A program made the translations under genes and the position numbers. A DNA stretch of 64,000 nucleotides from Cercis canadensis (lineage: Eukaryota > Streptophyta > Magnoliopsida > Fabales > Fabaceae): positions 213,290 to 277,289 of the forward strand of contig QAOA01008740.1 of the NCBI GenBank assembly GCA_003255065.1, written 5' to 3'. Positions 45,883-57,170 of the stretch are shown in pieces (positions within the stretch are counted from its first letter, which is position 1; every line of letters starts with the position of its first letter). The notes under the pieces were generated by a model. It ran no database searches, was not told where the DNA came from, and was given only the letters and a program-made list of their open reading frames with translations.

Positions 45883-48372
45883 TTAACCAGAATCAAAAAT
45901 AGCAGTGGAGGACTTCTGGAATTTTACTCCACTATTTCTTTCAGCTTTGGATTGTTGGCCAGTCTCTTTTAAGCTCCAAACTTTATTTCCATCTCCAAAA
46001 CAAGCAGATTTTCTGAGATGCTCCAAAAGAATCTTTTGGAATGACGGCTTCTTTTTCTTGTTTTTCTTGTGAGATTCAGCTATAGGCACTGGTCTAGCCA
46101 TTGACTTCTTGAGATTTTTATCATCTTGGACCTCTAAATCATGAGGCTTCTCTTTATTTGTCATTCTCATGGTGCGAGCTTCAATTGGGTCTTGTGATTT
46201 AGTGCTTCCACTTGTAGTGTCAATTTTACAACAAACACTCACTTCATCTGGATGCTTTATTTCTTTGAAGACCTTGAAGGACACTTGATCACCTTGCACT
46301 CTCAGAGTAAGTTGGCCCTTTTGCACATCAATAAGAGCTTTCCCAGTTGCTAGAAATGGACGACCAAGAATGATTGGGATTTCTTGGTCCTCCTCCATGT
46401 CAAGCACAACGAAATCTGCTGGGAAGATGAACTTGTCCACTTTGACTAATACATCCTCTAGGATTCCCCTTGGATACTTGATTGATCTATCCGCCAATGT
46501 CAAGGAGATGGAGGTTGGCTTTATTTCTCCTATACCCAGTTTCCTAAAAATAGAAAGAGGCATAAGGTTAATACTAGCACCAAGATCACAAAGTGCCTTA
46601 CCAAAAGATACATTGCCAATAGAACAAGGAATATTGAAACTCCCTGGATCTGTTAACTTTGGTGGCAATTTCTTTTGTAAGATTGCATTGCACTCCTCAA
46701 TAAGTGTCACAGTCTCATAATCCGCTACCTTTCTTTTATTTGAGAGAATCTCCTTCATAAATTTCATGTAGCTAGGCATTTGCACCAAAGCATCTGCAAA
46801 TGGGATGTTGATGTGCAGCTTCTTGAACACCTCCAAAAATTTAGAGAATTGATTATCCAGCTTCTTCTTCTGGAATCTCTGAGGGAACGGAAGAGGTGGA
46901 ACATATGGTGGAGGATTGTCTGGAAATAACTTAGATGTCTTCTCCACAGATTTCACAAGTGGTTCCACTGGGGTGTCTTGCTTTGTCTCAGGCTCAACTG
47001 ACTTAATTGGCACATTCTTTGCAAGTTTAGATGGTTCACCTAAAGTCTTACCATCACGAAGAGTAATAGCCATGACATGCTCTTTAGGATTCACCTCCGT
47101 ATCGCTTGGCAAAGACCCATGTTGTCTGGTGCTAAGTATGCTAGATAATTAACCCACTTGTACTTCTAGGTTTCGAATGGAGGCGTTTGTTCTTGCCATA
47201 AACTGACTGGTGTTTATTGTTAACTGGGCAAGAGCATCTTCCAAACAGACCTTAGGTGGTGGTGGTTGATCTTGCACTGGTGCCTGGGCAGAATTCTGAT
47301 TGTTTCTCCAAGAAAAATTGGGGTGATTTCTCCACCCCGGATTATATGTATTGGAGTAAGGGTTGTTCTACCTACTTGGGTTTCCCACAAAGTGTGCTTC
47401 CTCTGACTGAGATGGAGAGAATGGATTGTCAACTTGGCAATTTGAGCTAGCATGAGGACCACCACAATGATCACAATTCTCAGGAGGTGACTGAATGGCG
47501 TTGACATTCCGGATGGTTAACTGCTTAGCCAGAGAGTCAATTTTAGCAGATAAAGCTGTGAAAGCATCAACCTCATGAACCCCAAGTACCTTTCGTGAAG
47601 CGGACCTCTCAGTAGGCCACTGATAGGCATTGGTAGCCATCTCCTCTAACAGCTCATTGGCATCCTCATATGTCTTCCTCATCAAAGATCCACCAGCAGC
47701 GACATCAACTAGTGTCTTGGTGGAATTCAACAACCCATTATAAAATGTCTGTAATTGTAGCCAGTCAGGAAGTCCATGGTGGGGGCATCTTCGAAGTAGC
47801 TCCTTGTACCTTTCCCAACCCTCCTGAAGTGACTCATTCTCCAATTGATAAAATGTTGCAATGTCATTTCAGAGCTTGGCAGTCTTAGCTGGTGGAAAAA
47901 ATTTTGCCAAAAATTTTTGGGCCAAAATATCTCATGTGGTGATGGTTCCTGTTGACAATGATTGAAGCCAAGCCTTGGCTTTATCCCGTAATGAGAAAGA
48001 AAATAGGCGGAGGCGAATAGCATCATTACCAACCTCGTTGTGCTTGAAAGTATCGCATATCTCCATGAACCCGAAAATATGAGCATGAGGGTCTTCACTC
48101 GCTAATCCACTGAACAAGGTTGACTGAAACATGTGGATTATAGTTGGTTTAATCTCAAAAGAATTTACTTCAATAGCTGGTCGCCTTACACCTGAATTGG
48201 TATCCGTGATGGAAGGTAGAGCATAATCACAAAGTGCCTTGGGAGGGTTTTCTTCTGCCATTGTGTCTGTCAAAACTCTGGTGGGCTCTCTTCTTGCCTT
48301 TCTATTCTTTCGACAAGTTTTCTCTATCTCAGAATCAAGTGGGATTAGAGAGATGCTTCCAGAATTTCTCAT
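45883..48372 (-). pseudogene. Athila-like gag-protease, one 830-codon frame with four nonsense mutations
   Basis: Three open stretches (48372-47932, 47844-47368, 47112-45883) lie in one frame. The start chosen is MRNSGSISLIPLD, preceding the usual gag N-terminus. Order: gag capsid region (LFSFSLRDKAKAWLQSL), zinc-knuckle-like CDHCGGPHASSNC, proline-rich linker, then an aspartic protease with ALCDLGASINLMPLSIF and IILGRPFLAT. The frame ends about 100 residues after protease, with no RT, RNase H or integrase. The four stops (47932, about 47869, 47368, 47149) fit TGG to TGA, CGA to TGA, CAG to TAG and CAA to TAA. The knuckle lacks the usual histidine spacing in full, so metal binding is uncertain. 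It cannot move by itself. Confidence 0.88.
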
Positions 48373-48488
48373 ACACCAAAAGAAAACTCCTGAAAGTCTT
48401 GAACAATAAAACAATTAAATAGATCTGTGAAAATAAACGATTAGAGTAAAATCAAGATCACTGAGTATCGATATTGACAACAAATTAG

Positions 48489-48506
48489 TCCCCGGCAACG
48501 GCGCCA
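48489..48506 (-). promoter_or_regulatory. Primer-binding site (tRNA-Asp type) of element B
   Basis: Minus-strand TGGCGCCGTTGCCGGGGA is complementary to the 3' end of plant tRNA-Asp and is the usual primer site of Athila-type elements. It lies 9 bases inside the 5' LTR boundary at 48516 and fixes the element's orientation. Confidence 0.85.
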
Positions 48507-48515
48507 AAAACTTGC

Positions 48516-48975
48516 TGTGAAAAAACCTTAACGCAAGTGTACGTTATCGTTTCCAAGTAATAAGATGAGATAGAGTTATCGTTCCCACAAGGACTAATGT
48601 ATCAACTACCAAAATTGGGTTAACCTTAATTTTATCTAATCAATCAATATGGAGATATTTTCAAGAAACAACTAAAATAGGATGAAAACAAACTTAAACC
48701 AGAAAACTAACAATCTATACCAGCAAAATGATAGAATTATCAAGAGAAAAATATCTAGGGCTTTTGATTTCACCATAGCTATTCTGATTTGCTATTCCTA
48801 ATTCATTAACCAAGAACACTCTTCCTAATTGCTAGCCAAGAACCCTAAATTATTTATTAGCCTTTCCCAAGGTCAAACAAAAGTATTTCTAAGTTATGAA
48901 CCTACGATATTCCTATGTGAATTGCGAACAACCTAGAAATTCACTTAATTCTATAGTTCTTTTTAAATAGCTACA
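48516..48975 (-). mobile_element. Athila-like element B, 5' LTR, cut by a gap
   Basis: These 460 bases are the counterpart of 42976-43435; the remainder (about 765 bases) is missing at the N at 48976. The outer end and any target duplication cannot be seen. Confidence 0.88.
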
Positions 48976-48976
48976 C
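48976..48976. other. Single-N contig join inside an LTR
   Basis: Left of the N is an incomplete Athila-like LTR; right of it is the inner part of a MULE TIR. Neither side is continuous with the other, so real sequence is missing or the order is wrong. Confidence 0.75.
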
Positions 48977-49573
48977 NCCATCTCTCTTTCACGCTCATCT
49001 CTCTCTCTCTGTCATCTCTCTTTCACTAATTTTCTCTGAGAGATGAACAATGTTTCGTCAAAGAATCTTCATTCTTAAGAAAATATATAACTAGAAAAAG
49101 AAACTATTATCCTAACAAGCAAAGAGCAAAGCAAAGCACCAGAAAAATATTGGAATCGGAAAGACGGTACCCACCAAGCTACAAAGGTCTAAAGGTGCTT
49201 GTAGATCAAGTTAGCACCTTTAGTGTCTTGCTTCCATCTTTTTCTAACCATACAACTAAGCATTCCATTATTATTATTTTTTTCTACTGTAAGTAATATG
49301 CTCCTTTTAGTTATTAAATAAATAAGAAATATAATTAATTAAATGCACAGACGATAATCAAAATATGTAACTCCTTTCCTATTCTTTTCTAAGTTGTAAC
49401 ATTATATAAATGGCATCAGTAAGCTCCAAACATTCTTCTTTCTCTCCCTTCAAACTTAGCGTTCTGCAGCTTCACATTAATTACGATTTGGCATGCAGGT
49501 CATGAGATAGAGGCCAAATAACTCATCGTTCTGGTGGCAGCAACAGTGGTAATTAAACAGAAAAAATAAAGGA

Positions 49574-49843
49574 ATGGGCACAACTAGGAAACTTATAGTA
49601 GAGATCGTGGACGCTCGCAATCTTCTACCCAAAGATGGGCACGTCACTTCGAGCCCATATGTGGTGGTTAATTTCTACGAGCAACGAAAAAAGACTCATA
49701 CTACAATTCGTGACTTGAACCCCACGTGGAATGCAACGTTGATGTTTGATGTTGGTATGCCTTCTGACATTTTCGGTGATATGCTTGAGCTCGATGTTTA
49801 TCATGACAAGAATCACAGACCCACTGGACGGAACAACTTTTAA
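49574..49843 (+). pseudogene. Captured N-terminal C2 domain of an MCTP/QUIRKY-like gene
   Basis: The 89-codon ORF encodes a nearly complete first C2 domain: KLIVEIVDARNLLPKDGHV, SSPYVVVNFYEQRKKTHT, DLNPTWNATLMFDV and DMLELDVYHDKNHRPTGRNNF. This is the opening C2 domain of plant multiple-C2 transmembrane proteins (MCTP, QUIRKY group), which act at plasmodesmata and endoplasmic reticulum contacts. The full proteins have three to four C2 domains and C-terminal membrane segments; here the match stops at NNF followed by TAA. About 90 bases upstream resemble a real leader. The conserved frame without stops suggests recent capture. No evidence shows that it is expressed. Confidence 0.8.
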
Positions 49844-49919
49844 ATTGCAAGTTTCTCTATCCCATGCTGTCTCTCCCACCTGAAGTCACTTGAACTATTA
49901 AACTGCAAGTTTCTTAAAA

Positions 49920-50050
49920 AAATTTCTCTCTCTCATCTCTCTCTTTCTCTCTCTACCATCTCTCTCTCTCTCTTTCTCTCTTCATTTGGGCTGGCTGAAT
50001 CTCCCTCTCTCTTCCCCTCCTCTCTCATTTCTCTCTCTTTCTCTTCCCCT
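49920..50050. repeat. CT-rich simple repeat
   Basis: TCTCTC runs dominate from about 49920 to 50050 and mirror the GA-rich right TIR. Low complexity; the ORFs reading through it are spurious. Confidence 0.85.
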
Positions 50051-51017
50051 TCTCTCTTTTCCTCTTGAAACAACTCCGCCGGAGTTAGAGGCGATTCAGG
50101 AGCTGGAAGGAACGTGACCCATTGTGCCCACCCAATGTGACCACCCATTGGTGGTCTCATACATATTGGAATTGGTAGCAGTGCCAAACAAGTATGTTGT
50201 CTAGTGCTAGGAGGGCTTTTAGACTTAGACGATGCTCTGTGCCTTTGCACCACCATTAGGCTTAAGCTTCTGAACATCAATCTTGTGGTACCACTTGCTC
50301 TGCAGGTCCTTGAGAAAAAAAAAAATTCACCATTGCACAAGGTTTACTTGCCATGCCTGCCCACATGCCTCCGTAGTCCATAACCATGGCAAGGCAATGC
50401 CTGAATAACCACATGCCTTCATAGTCCATAACCATGGCTGAGTCACATAACTCACTGAGTCATGCAACTCGGACTCGGACTAGGGGTACACATATCGGAA
50501 GTAATCAGTAATCACAGATATCATCATTTCAGCTAAGCATGAGGTTAGTGACTTGATTTTCTACAAAACTATGGTGGATGGCCTCAAAGAACAGGTATTG
50601 GAACTAGTGGATGTTTGAGAGAGAGTGCAGGTTCTTGTTGAAGAGGGTAAGCGGAATGGAGAAGAAACATTGTTCATCTCTCAGAGAAACTCAGTGAAAG
50701 AGAGATGGCAGAGAGAGAGATGAGCGTAAGAGAGAGATGACAGAGAGAGAAAGAGATTGGCCGAGAGATAGATTGGGGAAGAGAAAGATGAGAGTGTGTG
50801 TGAGAGAGAGAGAGAGATGAGAGATGAGAGAGAAATTTTTTTAATTTTTTTTTAAGGTGCCACGTGGCCTTTTCTGTTAAGTCCAATTAACAGACATAAG
50901 CGGAGGACGAAAATGACCGACAAAACAATCTTCCAAGGACTAAAGTGTCGGTGAAAATCTTTGGAGGACTAAACTGTCACCGAATCTATCTTTCGAGGAC
51001 CAAACATGGGTTTTACT

Positions 51018-51407
51018 ATATATATATATGGGTTAGTGGCTTGGCGCTGCAGTGCTATACTTACTGTTTGGCAAAGCTGGGAGGGCATGGGAGAGCGCTG
51101 CAGTGTTGAAGTCCCTACCTGACTCTTAATCACTAGCACTCCGACTCCTTCAGGTGTGCTGCAACGTTGACCATTATGTCTAACTTTGACATTTCCAACT
51201 TTTTCTGCCCTTTTGAACACTTTGGACCCCAAACTTGAGTGCAAACCTGAAGTTAACATAACTAAAGAAAAATTAGTCCTAATGACATAATAGCTAAATT
51301 AATTAAAAAAAGAATTTAAACATAACGATAGGAAGAGTCCAGAGAATGGGTTGCCTCCCAGAAAGTGCTTGGTTTATAGTCCTCAGCCCGACTTTGTCAA
51401 AGAAAGA
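51018..51407 (-). mobile_element. Athila-like element C, degenerate 3' region
   Basis: The segment carries GCGCTGCAGTG motifs like the LTRs of A and B, and GGTTGCCTCCCAGAAAGTGC (51350 onward), the post-pol boundary sequence of the family. It is truncated on the left by the MULE-like element. Confidence 0.55.
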
Positions 51408-51888
51408 TCAATTGAGATCATCAAGAGCAATGAAAGATTTTAGGAAATCTTCTCCACCCTCTATGTATATCTTCAGTCTTTGACCATTTACTTTGAACTT
51501 TAGCTCACCAGTTTTGACTCCTACTACTCTATAGGGGAAAACTTGTTCTACTATGAATGTACTCGACCATCTAGACTTTAACTTCCTAGGGAAAAGCTTC
51601 AAATGAGAATTGAATAATAGGACCTTTTTCCCCAAAATGAATTCACGCCTCAGAATGCATTTGTCATACCACTTCTTAGTTCTTTCATTATAGAGTTGGC
51701 ATTCTCATAGGCATCTTAGCGAAATTCATCCAGCTCATTAAGTTGGAGATCAAAGTTCAGTTTTTTTGTGACCCAATAAACTTGATGTTCTAATTCGACT
51801 AACAAGTGACAAGTTTTTTCAAACACCTACCAATATGGAGAAGTATCAATGCATGTCTTGAAAGTTGTTCTATATGCCCATAAAGTGT
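51408..51888 (-). pseudogene. Athila-like integrase C-terminal part, right side split off by the TAT element
   Basis: Minus-strand peptides TLWAYRTTFKTCIDTSPYW (51880-51820), then ELEHQVYWVTKKLNFDLQLNELDEF, then KKVLLFNSHLKLFPRKLKSRW and FKVNGQRLKIYI (51635-51460) are the C-terminal integrase and following pol end of Athila-type Gypsy elements. The frame is broken by several shifts. The gene continues at 63944-64000 on the other side of the TAT insertion. Confidence 0.88.
51884..51888. other. Target duplication, left copy (AGTGT) of TAT insertion
   Basis: AGTGT here and AGCGT at 63944-63948 flank the TAT element and differ by one transition. The integrase reading frame confirms the junction: ...LDNA on one side continues as TLWAYRT on the other. 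Confidence 0.7.
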
Positions 51889-52290
51889 TATAGACACCGT
51901 ATTTTGTCCAGGTATTTTTATAAAGCAAAAAAAAAAAAATAATGATTTTTAAAAAGATGAAAGCTCTTAATTTTTTATTATTACTTTTTATATTTTTATT
52001 TAGGCCTTTGTAATAAAGCAAAACCTAGTCTTACTACCTTAGCCTAATCTATTGTTTATCTAGCCCATTTGACTTATTCATTAGTATTTAAATTTTTTTA
52101 AATAGTAAATAAACAAAAAAGAGAGAAGAAATATTGTTAATAGATTTTTGCATCATTAGATCTAGGAGGACCAATGAGGGAACAAGGAATAAATTTTCCT
52201 CATTCCTTATTGGTCCAAGTTAGTGTACTTTATCTCTATTAAATAAATAAGTAATTAAAAAAAATAAGGAAAGCAAATTAAATAAATAAA

Positions 52291-53723
52291 TGATTGGTGT
52301 TGTCGCTTAACCAATTAAATTAAACCGAATCCCCTAATTAGAATGCAATAGAGGGCATAATCCAGGTTTGTCTCACAAGGAATGTAATGTGTAATCAATA
52401 ATTTCAAGTTAAAAACAGGGGATTTTTGAAACAAGATTATAATAGTAAATTGCAGAATTAAACAAAGATTAATGTAATTGATTAAAGGCGTAACCTAGCT
52501 AGACATCCATCAAAAACCGGTTTGATTTATCCTAGATTAACATGAGTGATTAAGTCTTAATGCAACACTACTAATTGAGTTTAATTACAACTGAAATCTC
52601 TAATTTTGATCAATTGTTCCTACTGAGTTATCACACAGGATTCGATTAATCACATACAATCACTAATCTTGTAATCACAAAGACTAAGCAATTAGTGATT
52701 AATCTAAAAACCGAACATCAATTAGCATAGCATAGCTTCTCTGAATTCTAACCATAGATTAAAGATTGATCAATCTAAATTCTATTTCTTACTTCAATAT
52801 CCATATAAATCACAAAGATCTCCATGAATTCATACAAAGATTAAAGCAAGGTAGAAATTCAAAGAAGAAGAAATTGCATTAAGTTTAATCCAATTAAGAA
52901 CATAATCTCAAAATCAAAACCGAATTTAATCAGGAGTCTAACTTGGTTACAAGGATTCTACTCCTCCATGGTCATGAAATCCAAGCTCCAATGGAGAAGT
53001 GCAGTCATAAATCAAAGAGCTCTAGAATTTTCAAGAGAGAAAATAAAAGCTACCTAAAAACTGTCTAGTCTAGAATTGATAACTCGTCTGCCTCCTTTAT
53101 CTAATTATAACTTCCTAATTTTCATGCACACCCAATTTATCCCTAACCTAGTTTAAACCTCAGCTTCAAATGGGCTCTGGTTTGGACCTAATTGGGCCTG
53201 AATTAAGGAAGTTAAGCCCATTTAAATCCATCTAGGTCCATATAGGTCTCTGGACTAATCAGCCATTTCGACAAGCAATAAGACCATCTTAAATTCATAA
53301 TTTGTTGAACCGGCCTTCATAAAATTCCAATGGGATTGGTTTCAAGTCCATACGATATGTACAGAACTAGTTATGGTCCAAACACTGCATGCGGGTCAGG
53401 ATCCAGCGGCAGCAACTCTACTTTGACTTCCGGGTTAAATTTGACCCACTGAACATCTAAATTGGCCTTGGAGGTCTGAATGAAAGTTGTAGATAATCCT
53501 TTTATCTTTCCTACAAGGCAATAATCACAATTTTTAGACATTCATAACTAAAGATATACCCAAAATACAGAATAGTGTCAAAACCCTAATAATGCTGAAA
53601 AATACACTTAAGCCCAATTTGAACCTAATTAATGAAATATGACCCAAGCCCAATCAAATAAGCCCAAAATAGGATTAGGAGGTTAAAAATGGGGATTAAT
53701 TAATATATGAAAATATTGTTCAT
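52291..53723. mobile_element. Nested insertion in the TAT 5' LTR (probable solo LTR)
   Basis: The intact 3' LTR runs directly from 'acaaattaaaactagg' to 'agcaaagcaagagggg', whereas here about 1.4 kb intervenes. The insert starts near TGATTGGTGTTGTCGC and contains 'tctcacaaggaatg' and 'cacttctccattgg'-like strings typical of Gypsy-type LTRs in this window. There is no coding sequence. CCAATCA near 53650 mirrors the TGATTGG start, but the right boundary and target duplication are not resolved. Confidence 0.65.
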
Positions 53724-54167
53724 CAACCAACAAAGTAAGAGAGGAAGATCAGTAATAGAGAACTCAAGAGGAGAAAAAGAGAAAAGGGAGAGAGAAGGAA
53801 AAGACTTGGGAAAAAAGAAAGAAACCAAAGAGAGAAAAATGTTTGAATCTCCATCAAATTCATTCTACAAGAGTAATCTTTACTCCAGTTCTTCCATCTT
53901 TACTGCTGAATTTTTTAATTCATGGTGATCAATTTGTCTATTTGCTGTTATATGTAAATGACTATGCTGAATTTCTAAATCATAGTGTAGTTTGATAGAG
54001 TTTGAGATTGATTCTTATGGTTCTAGGGTACCAATAGTGCTAGATTCCTAAATTTAAGTTCAATTTCTAATGTTGATATAGAAATAATTTTGATTTTGAG
54101 ACTTTGATTTCTCTCATTGATTGATAATACTTGGTTTAATTGTAGATTGTGCATTTTTTGGTTTATT

Positions 54168-55120
54168 AGTCTTCTCTAGCAACCCTTCGTTTTTATTTTT
54201 TAGATGGAACTACAAAGCTTTGATTTTAGTGATTCGTAATTTATTAGAACCAGGAGACGTGTGTCTAATCTGTGTAAAATTTTCATGGCCAAATTTCATT
54301 TTCCCTGGTCCCAGTGTTTATTTTAATTTCATTGTTTTTCTTCTATTTTGGGTTGTCAGTCTTCTCTGGCAACCCTCAGTTTTTATTTTCTATATTAAGT
54401 TATAGAGCTCCAATTTGAGTGATTTTAGATTTTTTAGAACCAAGAAGCATGTTTCTCCTATATGTAAAAAGTTCATGGCCAGATTCAGTTTATCCAGCTC
54501 TCAATGTTTATTTGAAGTTGATTGTTTCTCTATCATTTTGGGGCTGTCAGTCTTCTTTGGCAATTCTCAGTTTTTATTTTTTAAATGGAGCTATAGAGCT
54601 CCAATTGGAGTCATTATTGCTTTTTTAGAACAGGGAGACGTATTCCTATTATGTATAAAAATTTCATGACTAGATTCTCTTTCCTCTGCTTCTAGATTTT
54701 CTTTGAATTTGATTATTTCTCTATTGTTGTGGGTTTGTATGTCTTCTCTTGCAACCCTCGATTTTTATTTTTTTAGATTGAGCTAAAAAACTCCAATTTC
54801 AGTGGCTTTTGTTCCGTTAGAACCAAGACATGTATTCCTATTATTTGTAAAAGTTTTAAAGCAAAATCCCCTTTCCCCTGTTCTCAATTTGTATTTTAAT
54901 TTGGTTATTTTCTGTATTGTTGGGTTTGTCAATTTTCTTTAACAACCATCAGTTTTTATTTTCTAATTTGAGCTACAGAGTTTCATTTTGTGTGATTCTT
55001 CTTTTGTTAGAACCATAAGACATGTGTATTTGATGTGTGAAATTTTTAAAATTTATGCTTGTCTCTTCTACTCCTAGTTTTAATTTGAATGTAGCTGTTT
55101 TAGGATTGTTTTTGGTCCAT
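54168..55120. repeat. ~191-bp tandem array in 5' LTR (five units)
   Basis: The landmark AGTCTTCTCTGGCAACCCTC begins units at about 54168, 54358, 54549, 54740 and 54931, spacing 190-191 bp. Each unit also contains TTAGAACCA and a 'tttttatttt' tract. Units are diverged, so the array is old or fast evolving. Confidence 0.9.
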
Positions 55121-56263
55121 TTTCCCTTGCTGTCCTTGCATTATTTGAAGGCTATTCCATGTTGTTTCCTTGGCTATTTTTGAGTAATTTGATTCCTAAT
55201 CTTGGCTTTGTTTTATATTAGTGTCTTCTTGAATTAATTGCATATGGTTAATGTTAACTTTTTTTCAAAGCTTGTTCTAGTTTGATTTAGCAGCTGTTTT
55301 GAAAATTATTGTTATTTTTTTTTAGAATTCTTGCTTGACTTCTGCCTTACCCTCATCTAAAGGGTTGTTTTACATTTTCTTTAGTTCATTCAGATTTAAT
55401 TTTAGAGTTGATTTTCATTCTTGATTTTTCTTGTTGAAAGCTCTATTTTGGTTATGTTAGAGGCGCTATATTTTACTTGATAGACTTTTGATAATGTTCC
55501 TTCATTATTATTTTCACTAATCATTATTTTATAAGTGCTGAAGTTTTTGTTGACAATGTTGGTGAGACTATGTGATGCAAGGGAATCTACATTTGTAAGT
55601 TTGATGTTTGAGACCGATGGAAAGCTTGAAACTCGAGGATTATTGTTATTATTTTACATTTGTACTTAAGATCCCCATTAGACAAGGAAAAATGTTGTAA
55701 TATTCTAAACTCATGCATTGCATTCATTTAAAATATATATATTTGTGTCGCATAGTATTCACAGACCCCTTCACTTATCATAGAAAGATAGATCGAGTCT
55801 TATTTTTTTATGGAATAGTTTTGTTTATCCAACATAGGTAAAGGTAGCACCACCCTGAAGAGCACTTTATGCAAGAAATGGGTGAAAGGATTTAGGTCTC
55901 GTTAGTAAAATTATGCATTGCACGTTTAAATTCACCATCTTTATTTTTGTTAGATATTCCTACAACACTCTTATTATTCTGGGATAAATAAAATATACAT
56001 TTTTTGTCATATTATATTCGCACAATCAATTTCTGGTAATTATTTTTTAAACGGGTGTTGTGGGGTGCCTAACACCTTCCCCACACAAATTGACTCTTGA
56101 ACCTTCTCTGGTTCACAGACCATTTTTTAATTTCAAAAGGGGTTTTCTAACTGTTTCTCATTTTCTTAGTATAATTGGTGGTCACTCCAAGTTTTTTTCA
56201 AAAACTAATATTTTTTTTTAAAAAGTCATTCATCCGCGTCGTAACGACCTTTAGGTACATTGT

Positions 56264-56281
56264 TGGCGACTCCATTGGGGA
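56264..56281 (+). promoter_or_regulatory. Primer-binding site of the TAT/Ogre-like element
   Basis: TGGCGACTCCATTGGGGA matches the form TGGCGACTCCACTGGGGA typical of TAT/Ogre Gypsy elements, reported to pair with a tRNA-Arg. It fixes the element on the + strand and places the LTR end at 56263. Confidence 0.82.
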
Positions 56282-57170
56282 GGATTAGAGAGTCAAGCCT
56301 AAAAAATTGGTGTTGTGAACTTAATATGACCTGGTGTATTTTCTTTATCTTTAAATTTGCTTTTATTTTGTTGGTGCTTCTTTGCTGATAGATTCTGCTT
56401 TTGGTTATGTTATTTGTTTTGTTTTTTGTATTTGTAGATAGCTTATAACTGTTGCATATTTCTTGTGTTTTCTTAGAGTTCGGTAGTTTTTGGTAGATGT
56501 TGGTATGCTTCTCCTGCACACATTGTGCACTGACACTGTAACCATGCACACTACTCATCGGCTTTATACTTGGGCCACCCTCAACTTAGGATTAGAAGGA
56601 AGCCTAGTGTTATTGTTGGAAGTTCATCATTCGGTGGTTTACACGAAAGCTTCCACTTAGATTGCGGATCATCTTGTTGGTTTGGATAAGCAAAGGGGTT
56701 CATCCCCTTGTGAACCAGGTTAGTAGGGTGTGTTCTCTATCATTTTGGTAGGGGCAGTCTATAGTATCTTGGACTTTCAGAATATTAGCACCCCATTGCC
56801 AAATCTTGCATGTAATTTGACTGTAGATGTCCATCTTTATAGGGTAGACCTTGACCAGTTGGTAAACTTAAGGCTAGTTCGTTTATAGGACAATGGGGAA
56901 ACATTTCTTTTTGTCATCTCTCATTTTTCTTTTATTTTGTCTTTCCTTGCATTAAAATAAGAGATCCAATTATTTGTTTCTTTTTCAAATAAATCGAGTG
57001 TCCTTTTTTTTTTCTTTCTTATTTATGTTTGTACCTTTCATTTTCCAAATAAACATTTTCTAAATGATTTATTTTGTTGTGCCTATTAAAAAAAAAAAAA
57101 AGGCAATGCATTTTTCTTTTGTCCATTTCATAAACCTCATTTTTTTCATTCATCCCATGCAGTTTTCATT
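56282..57170 (+). other. Leader region of the TAT/Ogre-like element
   Basis: About 0.9 kb between primer-binding site and gag. I see no ORF with family features. T-rich tracts near 57008 and 57083 are simple sequence. It corresponds to the untranslated leader of this lineage. Confidence 0.6.

Larger units (their letters stand above)
48977..51017. mobile_element. MULE-like element with long TIRs and a captured host-gene fragment
   Basis: The left inner TIR (48977-49056) is the inverted counterpart of 50664 onward; the right TIR runs 50664-51017, about 354 bp, and is full of GAGAGA/CTCTCT runs. The outer right end (AGTAAAACCC on the minus strand) matches the partial TIR at 24589-24694. Between the TIRs is non-transposase DNA including a C2-domain fragment, the pattern of Pack-MULEs. 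There is no transposase ORF. Target duplications cannot be tested because the left end is lost at the N. Confidence 0.68.
51889..56263 (+). mobile_element. TAT/Ogre-like element, 5' LTR with nested insertion
   Basis: The LTR starts TATAGACACCGTATTTTGTCC (TG altered to TA) and ends just before the primer-binding site at 56264. It is homologous to the 3' LTR at 61338-63943. It is longer because of a nested insertion (about 52291-53723) and because it has five ~191-bp internal tandem units where the 3' LTR has three. The GA-rich part near 53740-53840 and the end 'cgcgtcgtaacgacc' are shared. ORFs at 54121-54669 are translations of tandem units. Confidence 0.88.

Noticed and set aside
49933-50340. 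Minus-strand ORF rich in Arg and Glu
   Set aside because: It is the complement of the CT-rich simple repeat in the MULE-like element; no domain is present.
24589-51017. 24589-24694 and 48977-51017 taken as one proven MULE
   Set aside because: The bases outside the two termini do not form a 9-bp duplication and the flanks differ, so it is kept only as a hypothesis.
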